Program-made: the position numbers and the translations under genes
Shown here: piece after piece, positions 1 through 10,320 of the stretch
Position numbering within the stretch: position 1 is the stretch's first letter
How the letters are laid out: every line of letters starts with the position of its first letter
Assembly (NCBI GenBank): GCA_910580075.1
Contig: CAJTVR010000036.1
Coordinates: 1-43,726 of the forward strand
Direction: 5' to 3'
DNA from: an uncultured Eubacterium sp.
GTDB taxonomy: Bacteria > Bacillota > Clostridia > Lachnospirales > Lachnospiraceae
Length of the DNA: 43,726 nt
Notes under the pieces: model-generated
What the model saw: the letters and a program-made list of their open reading frames with translations, nothing else
Database searches by the model: none
Told to the model about the DNA's origin: nothing

Positions 1-1
1 A

Positions 2-3000
2 TATTTTGACAAAGAAGTTAACGCAGAAGACTTTATGAAGGACGGATATCCTGACCTGACTAAATTTGACTGTGAAATCAGAACAGGCCTGGACAGCGCA
101 TTTACAAATACTACAGGTGACGGCCGTGCGGTTGTAGCAATCCTTCCGGTTGCCAACGAGCCGAAGGCTCTTGAGATCCTGGTAGACAGACCACTGGTTG
201 ACAATGCAAATGCAAGCGTTAAATTTAAAGATAAAAGAACAAAAAATAATGGCATAGATACAACAAATACCGTAAACTTCAGACTGGCAGATGCACGTGA
301 ACCGTCTGTGCTGGCTGTTGAATCAAGCGGTACAAGAAAGATAGAAATTACTTTCTCAGAGGCAGTTCTGTCACAGGCACATACAAATGGCAATAATACG
401 TTTGTAGCAGATAATCTGCAGAATTACCTGATTGACGGCCGGCCGTTAGAAGATTACGGCATTACAGTAAAACCTCGCGGCACAGAAATTGCGGACAGCC
501 AGACATCAGACCTAAAGAGGGCAGAAAAGGATTTTGATAATACTACTGAATCTTTCAACAAAAACGATGGCGAGCTTCAGGTACAGATTTATTCTGTGAA
601 AGACAAAAAAGGTACAGACAGCCGCCACAAAGTTACAATTACTGTCGGCAGCGGCCATGTGCTTGCAGCAGGAACCCATATGCTGACCGTCAGAAATGTC
701 GGCGACTGGGCAGCCAAAACAGACCAGGCAAGAAACAGCGTCAGCACACAGGTGCTTCCGTTCACAGTAACTGAAAATGCAGAAAAACCTGAATTTACAG
801 TAAATATCCAGTCTCCGGAACAGTATGAGCTGAATTTCAACACTGCATTCAAGGTTGTAGACAGCCCGTCTGACAGATTCAAAACCTTAAACAGTGCTGA
901 TAATGCAAGCGTTCTGCAGCTGCAGGAGTATGTAAACGGTGCATGGAAGACAATTTCAAACGGCGCATCTGCTGAAACAACAACAGGACAGAACCCGGTT
1001 GCCGTATCACGCCTTGAAGACACAAAATATCTTGTGGAAGTAAGACGCGACTGGTCCGATGTGTATAATTTTAACAGCACAAGAACCGATTATTACAATA
1101 AACGCCTCCGTCTGCATGTAGATGCCGGCAAGCTGGTAAATGTATCAAATAATCTGCGCAATGATGAAATCAACATTGAGCTGAATGCTTCTGATGCAAA
1201 AGTTACAGGCGGCGGTGAAATCATGAGCGGGGCAGACCTGACAAGCCCGACAATTACAAGCGTGACACAGGCTGTTGCAAACAACGGCACACTGCAGCAT
1301 TCATGGAATGTTGAGCTCTCCGAGCCTGTTAAGATTTCATCTACTGCAAACAAGGAAGGCCTTACACCGTCCCAGAGACAGCAGGCAGGCGTCAGCGCAT
1401 CAAGTGAAGCTAAACTTCGCGAAAACCAGGGTGTTCCGGTTGCATTTGCACGTTTCGTAAATGTAAATAATCCGGCTGTAATTGTGGAAGGTATTGTTGA
1501 CGAGAATGCTTTCATCGATGCAGAAGACAAGGTTATCAATGTGGAACCTGAAAGCAGATTAAGCGGCGGAGACTGGAGACTTGTAGTTGGATCTGTATCT
1601 GATGACTACGGCTCAACACTTGCTACAGACGGCCAGGTTATTACAGTTGATGAAACAACAGCTGTTACAGATTTCAAGGTTGTATGGGCAGCCGTTTCCC
1701 AGAGCGAAACATACAATGAAGCTAACATGGGTAATGTAGCAACAAATCCTCAGCGCGGAAGCTACGTATTTGTTAAATTTAACAAAGCGGTAGATCTTGC
1801 ATCAGCATTAAACGAGAATAACTATGCACTGAATAACCAGCCTCTTCCTCAGGGAGCAAGCATCCAGGCCAATATTAAAGGGTATGATGATCATGATAAT
1901 ACAGTAGATTCTGTTACAATTGTCCTTCCTACAGGAAGCAACCTTCTTTATACCCAGTATACAGTAGATACACTGAGAACACAGCTCAGCATTAACGGCG
2001 TGGTAGCCCAGGGTACAGGTGAAGTTCTTTCCGGAAGCGGAATGAACCAGCTTCCATATAATGTCGGTGAATATACTGTTTCTGCTACTGATTATTCATC
2101 GCCAGACGCTGTTAAAATTCCTGGCAGAAAAGATAATGTGAACTATGTAACCGAAGGAACCGACGCTGTATGGGGTAATGATGTTTCTGAAAAATACGGC
2201 ACTGACGGAATTAAAACCTGGACAGAATACTATGAAAAATTAAGGTCAGCTCTTGATAATGACCAGTACCGTAAAGTAGTAATTCAAAAAGAAGCGTTTG
2301 ATCATCTTACAGCCGCTGGAAATGAAAAACAGTTTGAGGCAGCGCGGGCAGTCTTCGGAAAGAATCTTATCATTAATATCAACCGTGCAGTTGATGTTGA
2401 TTTTAAGGGAGCTGTTTTAAACGGCAATATTGTAGTGTCAACTACGGATGCAGCAGATTCCATGACTATCAGCAATGTTGATATTATGGGCACAGAGACA
2501 GAAATCAGAGGAAATAATGCATCACTGACAGTTAATGCGGGCGTTGTACAGCATTTCATTATTGATAATGTAAATGTTTATACATCAAATGACAAAGCAG
2601 ATTCAATTGTTCTGACCAATGTATGGAAAAATTCATTTGAAGCTAAGGAAAACTGCTCTATAAATAGCAGAACTGAAGATTATAACGGAAGAATCCGTGT
2701 TACAGATGCAGACGGATTTGGCTTTAGAAATGATGCAAGGTGGAATGGTGCTCTTATTATCAGCTCAAACGGAGAAATCAACCTGAAAGGAGCCTTTGCA
2801 AATACAACAATTACACTGGAGCAGGCTGCTACACTGAACCTGGGAACAAGCGGGGAAAACGGCAGCGTCACTCTGGACGATGCTCAGATTAATTTAAATG
2901 CTCCTGAAGCTAAAGTAATGGTTACACAGTATGCCGGATGTACTGCTAACAAGGAACCAGACATTCTGATTGCAGGCAAGGATGTTAAAGTTTATTGTTA

Positions 3001-3526
3001 TGATACCGACAGAAAAGAGTGGCTTCATGATGCCGGCGGAAGCATTATTACAATAGACAGCGACGGTAAGACACAGACAGACAATAGTCTTAACGACTAT
3101 ATCCAGAAAGATGAGAATAATGGCGGTATGAAGAAGTTCTTAGATGAGCTGGATATCGTGAGCGATGAAATGTCTTATAATGATATCGTAGTTTCACCAA
3201 GCGCTATTTTCGGAGAGGGCATCACCACTTCAGACAATGGCAAGATAAAAATTGACAGAGCTAAAGCTGCTGATAAGGTTGCAGAGGAAATTGCTGCTGC
3301 TGCCAATAGAGCTGGATTTAAGAATACAGAGGGTGCAGCTGTAAGCAAGACTGATATCAAAGCTGTTGTTTCCTTATCAAACCCGAGCAATGCCAAACTG
3401 TTCAGCCAGAATGCCACAGCAATTACATCAAAAGATGAACCGGCAAGCGCACAGACAGATATAATTGTAATCACTTTAACTTATGCTGGCAATACTTATA
3501 CAAGAAATATTAAGATAACAAAATAA
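2..3526 (+). CDS. Large surface-protein cassette 1 (5' end outside window)
   Basis: The reading frame is open from the first complete codon of the window; the first ATG (position 35) is internal, because the same residues occur mid-protein in the complete paralogue at 26216-30820. The sequence before that ATG is identical to cassettes 3 and 4. The product has conserved Ig-like/beta-sandwich blocks (NVGDWAA, QSPEQYELNFNT, DWSDVYNF, NQGVPVAFARF), a beta-helix-like stretch rich in N, T and V (roughly residues 780-960), and the shared ending TYTRNIKI. There is no LPXTG, SLH or membrane anchor at the C-terminus. It converges on cassette 2. Its middle is unusually close to the expressed copy (GELQVQIYSV, QGASIQANIKGYDDHD). 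The start lies outside the window, so silent status is inferred from its siblings. Function as a surface or S-layer-like protein is inference. Confidence 0.8.
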   Translation, partial: YFDKEVNAEDFMKDGYPDLTKFDCEIRTGLDSAFTNTTGDGRAVVAILPVANEPKALEILVDRPLVDNANASVKFKDKRTKNNGIDTTNTVNFRLADAREPSVLAVESSGTRKIEITFSEAVLSQAHTNGNNTFVADNLQNYLIDGRPLEDYGITVKPRGTEIADSQTSDLKRAEKDFDNTTESFNKNDGELQVQIYSVKDKKGTDSRHKVTITVGSGHVLAAGTHMLTVRNVGDWAAKTDQARNSVSTQVLPFTVTENAEKPEFTVNIQSPEQYELNFNTAFKVVDSPSDRFKTLNSADNASVLQLQEYVNGAWKTISNGASAETTTGQNPVAVSRLEDTKYLVEVRRDWSDVYNFNSTRTDYYNKRLRLHVDAGKLVNVSNNLRNDEINIELNASDAKVTGGGEIMSGADLTSPTITSVTQAVANNGTLQHSWNVELSEPVKISSTANKEGLTPSQRQQAGVSASSEAKLRENQGVPVAFARFVNVNNPAVIVEGIVDENAFIDAEDKVINVEPESRLSGGDWRLVVGSVSDDYGSTLATDGQVITVDETTAVTDFKVVWAAVSQSETYNEANMGNVATNPQRGSYVFVKFNKAVDLASALNENNYALNNQPLPQGASIQANIKGYDDHDNTVDSVTIVLPTGSNLLYTQYTVDTLRTQLSINGVVAQGTGEVLSGSGMNQLPYNVGEYTVSATDYSSPDAVKIPGRKDNVNYVTEGTDAVWGNDVSEKYGTDGIKTWTEYYEKLRSALDNDQYRKVVIQKEAFDHLTAAGNEKQFEAARAVFGKNLIININRAVDVDFKGAVLNGNIVVSTTDAADSMTISNVDIMGTETEIRGNNASLTVNAGVVQHFIIDNVNVYTSNDKADSIVLTNVWKNSFEAKENCSINSRTEDYNGRIRVTDADGFGFRNDARWNGALIISSNGEINLKGAFANTTITLEQAATLNLGTSGENGSVTLDDAQINLNAPEAKVMVTQYAGCTANKEPDILIAGKDVKVYCYDTDRKEWLHDAGGSIITIDSDGKTQTDNSLNDYIQKDENNGGMKKFLDELDIVSDEMSYNDIVVSPSAIFGEGITTSDNGKIKIDRAKAADKVAEEIAAAANRAGFKNTEGAAVSKTDIKAVVSLSNPSNAKLFSQNATAITSKDEPASAQTDIIVITLTYAGNTYTRNIKITK

Positions 3527-3566
3527 TATTCTTTATATTTTAAGTATACTGCAGTATGCAGTTATG

Positions 3567-3607
3567 AAAAAGGAACTGACAGGGTATCCCTCTGTCAGTT
3601 CCTTTTT
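3567..3607. terminator. Intrinsic terminator after cassette 1
   Basis: A perfect 16-bp stem (3567-3582 with 3592-3607) surrounds a 9-nt loop. It has A's on one side and T's on the other, so it can work on both strands. It lies 40 bp after the cassette 1 stop. The stem and loop resemble those after cassettes 2 and 5, showing that the terminator belongs to the cassette unit. Confidence 0.85.
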
Positions 3608-3907
3608 ATTCTGCATGTGTGTGACAGCGTGCAGCAATGTGCGAAATACTGCCATTTTTTCGAATGCAGTCTTTCAGTTCATTTACTGAAGTACAGACTT
3701 CTTTTTACAGGGAAGGGAATATTTCATTAAAGAATACTGCTGAATCAGGAACCATGCAGAAAGTTCCGGTTCTGTCATACAGAGAAATATTTTATAACAG
3801 CAAAAAATAACCTATAGCATTCTTACAGATTTACAGAAAGTTTTACAAAAAGACTGCCTGTAAGAAAGCGAACTCGCATGTATACGGGATTTTCGCTGAG
3901 AATATTC
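3608..3907. other. Intergenic spacer between convergent cassettes 1 and 2
   Basis: About 300 bp between two terminators. I see no open frame with an RBS, no RNA gene and no clear repeat here. Confidence 0.6.
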
Positions 3908-3945
3908 AAAAGAACCGGCACAGGTATTACCTGGCCGGTTCTTTT
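3908..3945. terminator. Intrinsic terminator after cassette 2
   Basis: An 11-bp stem (3908-3918 with 3935-3945) plus an inner CAGGTA/TACCTG stem. It is T-rich on both exits and lies about 45 bp beyond the stop of the minus-strand cassette 2. Confidence 0.8.
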
Positions 3946-3988
3946 TTAAGTTAATTCATTCAGCAGTGTACATATATTACAGTATCTG

Positions 3989-6900
3989 TTAACTGTTTCT
4001 GATTTCAATATCTCTTGTGTAAGTAGTACCAGCATAAGTTAAAGTAATCTTGATTGTATCAGTACCGCTTCCAACCGTCTTCTTCGGATAAATTTGTGTA
4101 CCTGTCTGGGCAAAGATCTTTGCGCTTCCAGCATCTGCTAATGAAACAGTTACAGTGAAATCTTTTGCTGCAAACTTACTGTCAGTAGTATTTGCGTCTT
4201 CTTTCTTAAGACCGTTTTCATTAGCCTTTGCAGCTGCCTGTTCTGCAATATAAGCAGCTATCTTGCTCTTATTTATTGCGATTCCATTATCATGTGCTTC
4301 AAAGGAACCTTCGAAAGCACCGGCAGAAACAACACGATAAGTTTCATAGGATACCTTGTCGCTGTCAGCACCTGGTATAATTGCCAGATCATCAAGAACT
4401 TTCTTCAAACCATCCTTATTTTCTTCTTTCTGAATTTCATTATTCAGAGTGTTATTGGACATTGTTTTGCCGTTACTGTCGATTGTAATGATGCTTCCGC
4501 CAGCATTTTTCAGCCATCCGGCTTTATTTTCTTCATCATTGCAGTAAACCTTGACATCTTTGCCGGCAATCAGAATCGTAGGAACGGTTGTTTTTGCAAC
4601 AGATGCTTCTGTAATCATTAATTTTGCTTCAGCAGCTTTCACATTGATCGTAGTGCCGTTCAGGGTTACATCCTTAGCATCAGGATCATCTTTAACAAGT
4701 GTTCCAAGATTTAAGGTCGCTGCCTGCTGTACAGTAATGTTAGCTCCGTCAAATGCACCTTTCAGATTTACAACCCCGTTGGAATTGATGATAAGATCAC
4801 CCTTCCAGCCTGAATTGTTCAGGAATCCGAATCCGTCTGTATCAGTAACATAGATAATACCGTCTACAACAGCATTCTGGCTTAATTCAAAGGATTTTGA
4901 CCATACATTCTGCAGAAGAATTGCATTGTCGTTTACACCCTTCCTAGCTGTTCCGTCAAATACGAAATGTCTGACTACGCCGGCATTTACTGTTAAGGAA
5001 GCGTTATTTCCTCTTACTTTCTCCTGGGAACCTTCAATTACAACATTGCTGATTACCATTTCATCTACTGCATCTGTAGTGGAGACAACAATGTTAGCAT
5101 GTAATGTAGCACCGCCAAAATCAACGTCAACTGCACGATTAATATTGATTACAAGATTTCTTCCGAAAACAGAGCGTGCTGCAGCAAGCTTATCTTTTGC
5201 TGCCTGATCGTTTGCATCGCTTTCTACAAGTCCGTCAAATACTGAATGGTCGATTTCTATTCTGCGGTACTGGTCGTTATCAAGTGCAGCCCTTAATGAC
5301 TCAAAGTATTCCGACCAGGACTTAATAGTACCGCCAAAGCTTTCATGCTTCTCTGTATCAGCATTGCCCCATACAGCGTCAGTCTTGCTGGTTGAATAAA
5401 TTGTATGAATCTTAACGCCGTCAGCTTTAGTAGATGTATCACCTGCATTATTGGTCCATTCGCCAATGTTATATGGCAGCTGGTTCATTCCGCTTCCGGA
5501 CAGAGCTTCGTTCGTACCCTGAGCCACTACGCCGTTAATGCTGAGCTGTGTTCTCAGTGTATCTACATCATAATCGCCATAAAGGAGATTGCTGCGTGTC
5601 GGCAGAGCAATGGTAACAGAATCCACTACATTATCATGATCATCATAGCCCTCGATATTAGCAAAAATATTAGCGCCATGAGGCAGCGGCTGGTTATTGA
5701 GCGCATAGTTGTTCTCATTTAATGCTGTTGCCAGGTCTACTGCTTTGTTAAATTTAACAAATACATAGCTGCCCCGCTGAGGATTTGCTGCTACATTACC
5801 CATGTTTGCTTCATTGTATTCCTTGCTGGTGGATACTGCTGCCCAGACTACTTTGAAATCTGTAGATGTAATGCTCTCATCTACTGTGATCACCTGGCCG
5901 TCTGTAGCAAGTGTTGAACCGTAGTCATCAGAAATAGAGCCTACTACCAGTCTCCAGTCTCCGCCGGTTAACTTTCTTTCCGGTTCTACGTTAATAACTT
6001 TGTCCTCAGCATCAACGAATGCATTTTCATCAACAATGCCTTCTACAATTGTGCTAGGATTATTTACATTTACGAAACGTGCAAATGCAACCGGAACACC
6101 CTGGTTTTCGCGAAGTTTCACTTCACTTGATGCGCTGACGCCAGCCTGCTGTCTCTGGGACGGTGTCAGACCTTCCTTGTTTGCATTAGACGAAATCTTA
6201 ACAGGCTCAGAGAACTCTACATTCCATGAATGCAGTGATGTGCCGTTCTTTGCAACAGCCTGTGTAATGCCGGTTACTGTCGGGCTTGTTAAATCAGCTT
6301 CTCCCATGATATTTCCATTTGTAACTTTTGCATCGTTGGCATTCAGTTCAATGTTAATTTCATCATTGCGGAGGTTATTAGATACATTTACAAGCTTTCC
6401 GGCAGCTACATGCAGACGAAGACGCTTGTTGTAATAATCTGTTCTTGTGTTGTTAAAATCATATACGTCAGACCAGTCACGTCTTACTTCTACAAGATAT
6501 TTCTTATCATCTCCGCCAACTCTTGATACTGCAACAGGATTCTGTCCTCTTGTAGTCATGGCAGATGTGCTGTTTGAAATTGTTGTCCATGCGCCATTCA
6601 CATATTCCTGCAGCTCCAGAATACTTGACTTGGAGGAGCTGTTTTCTGTCTTGAATGAATCACCGCTGTCTACAACCTTGAATGCAGTATTGAAATTCAG
6701 CTCATACTGTTCCGGAGACTGAACATTTACTGTAAACTCAGGTTTTTCAGCATTTTCGGTTACTGTGAACGGAAGCACCTGTGTACTTACACTGTTTCTT
6801 GCTGCATCTGTCCGTGCTGCCCAGTCACCGACATCTTTTACTGTCAGCATATGTGTTCCTGTTGCGAGCACGCTGCCGCTTCCAACAGTAATTGTAACTT

Positions 6901-7822
6901 TATGGCGGTTATCAGTACCCACTTTATCTTTTACAGAATAATTGAGCAGTTCAACTTCGCCGTCTTCAGCGCTGAATGATTCATCAGCAGTAAAGTTCTT
7001 TTCAGTTCTGTCGAGCTCAGAAGATGCGATGTCAGCTACTTCGCCGTTACGTTTTACTTTCTTGATACCGAATGCACTTAACGGACGGCCGTCAATTAAA
7101 TAATTATTCAGGCTGTCTGCTGCATATTTTGCATTGCCATCGGCATAAGCACTAGGAAGAACAGCTTCTGAGAAAGTAATCTCAATCTTTTTTGTACCGC
7201 TTGCTTCAACGGACAGTACAGACGGTTCACGTGCATCTGCCAGTCTGAAGTTTACAGTGTTAGTTGTATCTATGCCATTATTTTTTGTTCTCTTATCTTT
7301 GAATGTAATGCTGGCATTTGAGTTGTCAATCAGCGGCTCGTCTACTAAAATCTCAAGTGCCTTCGGCTCATTTGCAACAGGAAGTATTGCAATGACTTTA
7401 CGTTCTGTACCTGTGCCGTTTGTAAACGCACTGTCAAGAGCTGTTCTGACTGTACAGTCAAATTTAGTTTTATCCGGTCTGCCGTCTTTCATGAACTGTG
7501 ATGCATCTACTTCTTTGTCAAAATATGCAATTACACGGTCAGCCGTACCAGCTGCTGCGGAAGTAATAATTGCAGCCTCGGAAGTCAGGTTATCAGGATT
7601 CGGAGAAAGTGTACCATTGGCTTTTCCGGAAGCGGCCGGGTACAGGACGGACAGATGCTGCTGCTTTAAAATCAGGCCGTTTATGACCGCTAATGCTGCT
7701 GAATCATGGGCTTTTTGTGTATCATTGCGTTTACGGGCTGAATCTGGATTCGGGCAGAAGAGCTGATGAAAGACAGCAGAAACAGGCCCGGCATCTGTCC
7801 TGACGGGCAGGAAAAACTGCAA
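3989..7822 (-). CDS. Silent surface-protein cassette 2 (5'-truncated)
   Basis: The homologous body runs from the conserved core (start near 7612) to the stop at 3989, about 1,207 residues. The open frame continues upstream through the upstream common element to a TTG at 7822, but no Shine-Dalgarno, promoter or signal peptide is visible, so those first ~70 codons are unlikely to be a real leader. The body carries the same block order as the complete paralogue. Its beta-helix part (VFDGTA, GVNDNAILL, YVTDTDGFGF) is closest to the expressed copy, while its GVSASSE segment matches cassette 1. The intact frame suggests selection or repeated conversion rather than decay. It is tail-to-tail with cassette 1. 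That it acts as a silent donor is inference. Confidence 0.8.
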   Translation of the reverse strand: MQFFLPVRTDAGPVSAVFHQLFCPNPDSARKRNDTQKAHDSAALAVINGLILKQQHLSVLYPAASGKANGTLSPNPDNLTSEAAIITSAAAGTADRVIAYFDKEVDASQFMKDGRPDKTKFDCTVRTALDSAFTNGTGTERKVIAILPVANEPKALEILVDEPLIDNSNASITFKDKRTKNNGIDTTNTVNFRLADAREPSVLSVEASGTKKIEITFSEAVLPSAYADGNAKYAADSLNNYLIDGRPLSAFGIKKVKRNGEVADIASSELDRTEKNFTADESFSAEDGEVELLNYSVKDKVGTDNRHKVTITVGSGSVLATGTHMLTVKDVGDWAARTDAARNSVSTQVLPFTVTENAEKPEFTVNVQSPEQYELNFNTAFKVVDSGDSFKTENSSSKSSILELQEYVNGAWTTISNSTSAMTTRGQNPVAVSRVGGDDKKYLVEVRRDWSDVYDFNNTRTDYYNKRLRLHVAAGKLVNVSNNLRNDEINIELNANDAKVTNGNIMGEADLTSPTVTGITQAVAKNGTSLHSWNVEFSEPVKISSNANKEGLTPSQRQQAGVSASSEVKLRENQGVPVAFARFVNVNNPSTIVEGIVDENAFVDAEDKVINVEPERKLTGGDWRLVVGSISDDYGSTLATDGQVITVDESITSTDFKVVWAAVSTSKEYNEANMGNVAANPQRGSYVFVKFNKAVDLATALNENNYALNNQPLPHGANIFANIEGYDDHDNVVDSVTIALPTRSNLLYGDYDVDTLRTQLSINGVVAQGTNEALSGSGMNQLPYNIGEWTNNAGDTSTKADGVKIHTIYSTSKTDAVWGNADTEKHESFGGTIKSWSEYFESLRAALDNDQYRRIEIDHSVFDGLVESDANDQAAKDKLAAARSVFGRNLVININRAVDVDFGGATLHANIVVSTTDAVDEMVISNVVIEGSQEKVRGNNASLTVNAGVVRHFVFDGTARKGVNDNAILLQNVWSKSFELSQNAVVDGIIYVTDTDGFGFLNNSGWKGDLIINSNGVVNLKGAFDGANITVQQAATLNLGTLVKDDPDAKDVTLNGTTINVKAAEAKLMITEASVAKTTVPTILIAGKDVKVYCNDEENKAGWLKNAGGSIITIDSNGKTMSNNTLNNEIQKEENKDGLKKVLDDLAIIPGADSDKVSYETYRVVSAGAFEGSFEAHDNGIAINKSKIAAYIAEQAAAKANENGLKKEDANTTDSKFAAKDFTVTVSLADAGSAKIFAQTGTQIYPKKTVGSGTDTIKITLTYAGTTYTRDIEIRNS
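7511..7612 (-). repeat. 102-bp cassette core, copy 2
   Basis: Encodes the block TLSPNPDNLTSEAA through IAYFDKE. By eye it differs at only a few positions from the cores at 12815, 20313, 22470 and 29732. It marks where homology to the expressed gene begins and is a likely recombination anchor. Confidence 0.8.
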
Positions 7823-7945
7823 GTGCCGCTAAAAGAAGGGAATAACAGTATTCTATTCGAGACTGAACCTGCCAGTCCGAAACACACAGAGAACTTAGAC
7901 ATGCTGTTTATGCCGGATTATTTCCAGCCGGCACTGTATGAAAGG
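7613..7945 (-). repeat. Upstream common element of cassette 2
   Basis: About 330 bp nearly identical by eye to 20415-20747 upstream of cassette 4, in the same orientation relative to the cassette. It runs from the core to the TGCCGG/CCGGCA inverted repeat that follows rpn genes. Shorter versions precede cassettes 3 and 5. It has no counterpart upstream of the core in the expressed gene. Confidence 0.8.
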
Positions 7946-7980
7946 ACACTGTTTATGCAGAATGAATCCGCTCTGTTAAA

Positions 7981-8100
7981 TGCCAGATTCACCAAACAGG
8001 GCAGCATTTTTTGAGGAGCGGACCAGATTATCATAGTGTGCATTTTCAATCAGCAGTTTGTGCAGCCTGCATATCCGTTTAATGCCATGCTGTTCCCTCA
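7981..8100 (-). pseudogene. Decayed 3' remnant of an rpn nuclease gene
   Basis: Roughly 120 bp align by eye with the last ~130 bp of the rpn genes ending at 20791 and 21473, including the region encoding the C-terminal FDEFGI. There are many substitutions and an 11-bp gap near the stop. Everything upstream is lost. Its position next to the upstream common element matches the arrangement at 20.4-20.8 kb, so the ancestral unit was rpn followed by a cassette. Confidence 0.7.
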
Positions 8101-8189
8101 AGTGTCAGGATTTTTCGGCTTTTTTAAGTACATCCATTTTTTTCTTTTTCCAATACTAAATTTTGTAGAACGTACATCCCATTATAACA

Positions 8190-9779
8190 TCAGAAATCTT
8201 TCTGAAATCTTTCAATAATACATTGATGTATTTTTGTTCTCTTATCATAGTTTATGGCTATCAGCAGCACCTCGCCTCGATATTCTTCAAGTGCGCTTAC
8301 ATAAGCTCTTTCCTTAATCTGTCTGATTGCGCCAGACACAGAATTATTCCATTTTAATTCTACAATTAATACTGGTTTATTAGAAAAAGCTCTTGGCAGA
8401 AATACTATATCTGCAAATCCTTTTCCTGCAGGCATCTCCCTAATCATCATATATTCTCTTCTGGCACTGAAATAAGCTATGGCAATGACACAGCTCAAAG
8501 AATTTTCATTGTTATAAGAAAGTATGGATGTATTTTCTATATGAGCCGTATCTATAATTTTTGCTACCGTTTTCTCGTCAGCACATAATGTAGCATGCAG
8601 CAAAGCATCTGATGTGCTGAGTATATTTGCAATGGCATCCCAGCCTTCTCCTTCTAATGCGTTTTTAAATTCATCAGAAATCTCTATATTGGGGATAAAA
8701 ACTTCGTTTGTAACTTCATCATAAGCCAGATACCCTAAATGTACCAGCAGCGTCAGCACATCATCCCGGCTTTTGAAGGTTGTCATGTCATTTTGAAATT
8801 TTCTGCAGTTAATTTTACATTTTCCGTTTCCCAGCATTTCAATAATAGTATCTTTTAAACCGTCAAAGTTCATATCCATATAGATTTTCAGTGCTTCATA
8901 TGTTTCTGTACCAGTCCAGTAACTGTGAAACTCTGCATTAAGTACAGCATCTGTCACTGATTTTGGATTATATATATGGTTTGCATTTTTAAGTTTGTAA
9001 CCATCATACCATTTTTGCATTTCTAAAAAGTCCATATCATAATCATTGCAGAGCTGTCTGACTTCGTTCTCTGTAAAACCTGTAAATGCAGCCATTTCTT
9101 TCGGGCTTGTCATAGAGTATTCATAAAAAATATTCAGTGCAGAATGTGTCCCATATTTTTTAATCGGCAGAATACCTGTCATATATGCAAGTTTTACATA
9201 GGTCTGATCTTTAAACAGATTTCTTAGAAAATCCAGATATTCTTTCTGGGCTGCATCATCATCACGTGTTTCCCTGAAAACACAGTCCCATTCATCAATA
9301 ATAAAAATAAATTCTTTTCCGTTTTTTTCAGCTAAAGTTTCCAGAGCATCTGCCAGATCTGGATTTTCCCCAAATATCAGATCTGTATACGAAATAGAAT
9401 ACATGTTTTTTAATTCGGACAAAACCGCTTTCTGCAGATAAGGAACCAGTTTTTGGGGAGATTTTGCCCGGCTCAGAAAACGCTGCATATCTAAAAACAG
9501 TACATCATAATGGTTTAAATGGCAGCGGAAAGTGATGTCGTTTTCTATTGTTAACCCATGAAATAAATTGCTGGAATCATATGCCTTGCAATAATATGCA
9601 AGAAGCATCTGCGCTGCCATGGTTTTCCCAAAGCGGCGAGGCCTGCTTACACAGATAAAACGCTGTTCTGTATCCAGCACACTGTTTGTATGCTTTATCA
9701 ATCCAGTTTTATCTACATATATTTTAGAATTACGTGCGATTTTAAAACCTTTATTAGATGGATTTAGATATTTTCCCAT
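8190..9779 (-). CDS. AAA-ATPase-like protein with C-terminal PD-(D/E)XK nuclease domain
   Basis: 529 residues starting at ATG 9779, chosen over the upstream in-frame ATG (9827) because GAGG lies 8 nt before it. The N-terminal AAA-ATPase-like domain (PF09820 type) opens with YLNPSNKGF and has a Walker A-like SRPRRFGKT (K52-T53) and a Walker B FIIDEWD. The C-terminus has a PD-(D/E)XK domain (PF08011 type) with GFADIVF and the VELK motif, so catalytic residues look intact. This family is abundant in Clostridia and Bacteroidetes genomes; a definite role is not established, and mobile-element or defence functions are suggested. It sits alone between rpn debris and the Uma2 genes. Confidence 0.9.
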   Translation of the reverse strand: MGKYLNPSNKGFKIARNSKIYVDKTGLIKHTNSVLDTEQRFICVSRPRRFGKTMAAQMLLAYYCKAYDSSNLFHGLTIENDITFRCHLNHYDVLFLDMQRFLSRAKSPQKLVPYLQKAVLSELKNMYSISYTDLIFGENPDLADALETLAEKNGKEFIFIIDEWDCVFRETRDDDAAQKEYLDFLRNLFKDQTYVKLAYMTGILPIKKYGTHSALNIFYEYSMTSPKEMAAFTGFTENEVRQLCNDYDMDFLEMQKWYDGYKLKNANHIYNPKSVTDAVLNAEFHSYWTGTETYEALKIYMDMNFDGLKDTIIEMLGNGKCKINCRKFQNDMTTFKSRDDVLTLLVHLGYLAYDEVTNEVFIPNIEISDEFKNALEGEGWDAIANILSTSDALLHATLCADEKTVAKIIDTAHIENTSILSYNNENSLSCVIAIAYFSARREYMMIREMPAGKGFADIVFLPRAFSNKPVLIVELKWNNSVSGAIRQIKERAYVSALEEYRGEVLLIAINYDKRTKIHQCIIERFQKDF

Positions 9780-10320
9780 ATGGTTTTCCTCTGATTCTTT
9801 CTTCCGCTTTTCATCAGCCCATATCATTTTGAAATTTTATCTGTGATAAGGGTTATGAGAAAATTTAATATATGTCTTTTAATTTTTATAATTCTTTCTT
9901 GATAGTATACCCCTAGAAGTTCATATATGCAATCGTAATTAACAAATGTATAAATAGCTGCTTGTTTCATTAACTGGATAAGACTGTATGTCATTCTCAC
10001 TTTCTTTTTCTATTTTGTCGCTACTGTTTTTGCAGTTAATAAATCATTCTTTGATTTTTCTATATGATCATTTTTTTCCTGAGCATATATGCAAATTTCA
10101 GCGGAGAAATAATATTAAGTCTGAATAAGAACATTGCAGGGCAGCTCAAAATTTTTTTGAGCAATGGAGTGAGACCGAAAGAAGCAATGATAATCAACGA
10201 GACATTATATAACTTGCTTGCCGGCAGTATTTCTGCTGCTAATAGATACTTGTCTATTATAGGTGTCTGCAAAAGGAATGGCTGAACTATGAAGAAGTTC
10301 TGTCTTTGCTTTGGAAAAAT
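9780..10320. other. AT-rich intergenic region
   Basis: About 540 bp with no convincing gene. A 73-codon frame at 10064-10285 has no RBS and matches nothing I recognise. The part just left of 9850 should contain the promoter of the minus-strand ATPase gene, but no clear -35/-10 pair was identified. Confidence 0.5.

Noticed and set aside
7690..8014. Short frames over the upstream common element (both strands; again at 20492-20780)
   Set aside because: No RBS or recognisable product; duplicated only because the DNA repeat is duplicated.
10064..10285. 73-codon plus-strand frame
   Set aside because: No Shine-Dalgarno, no family resemblance, AT-rich surroundings.
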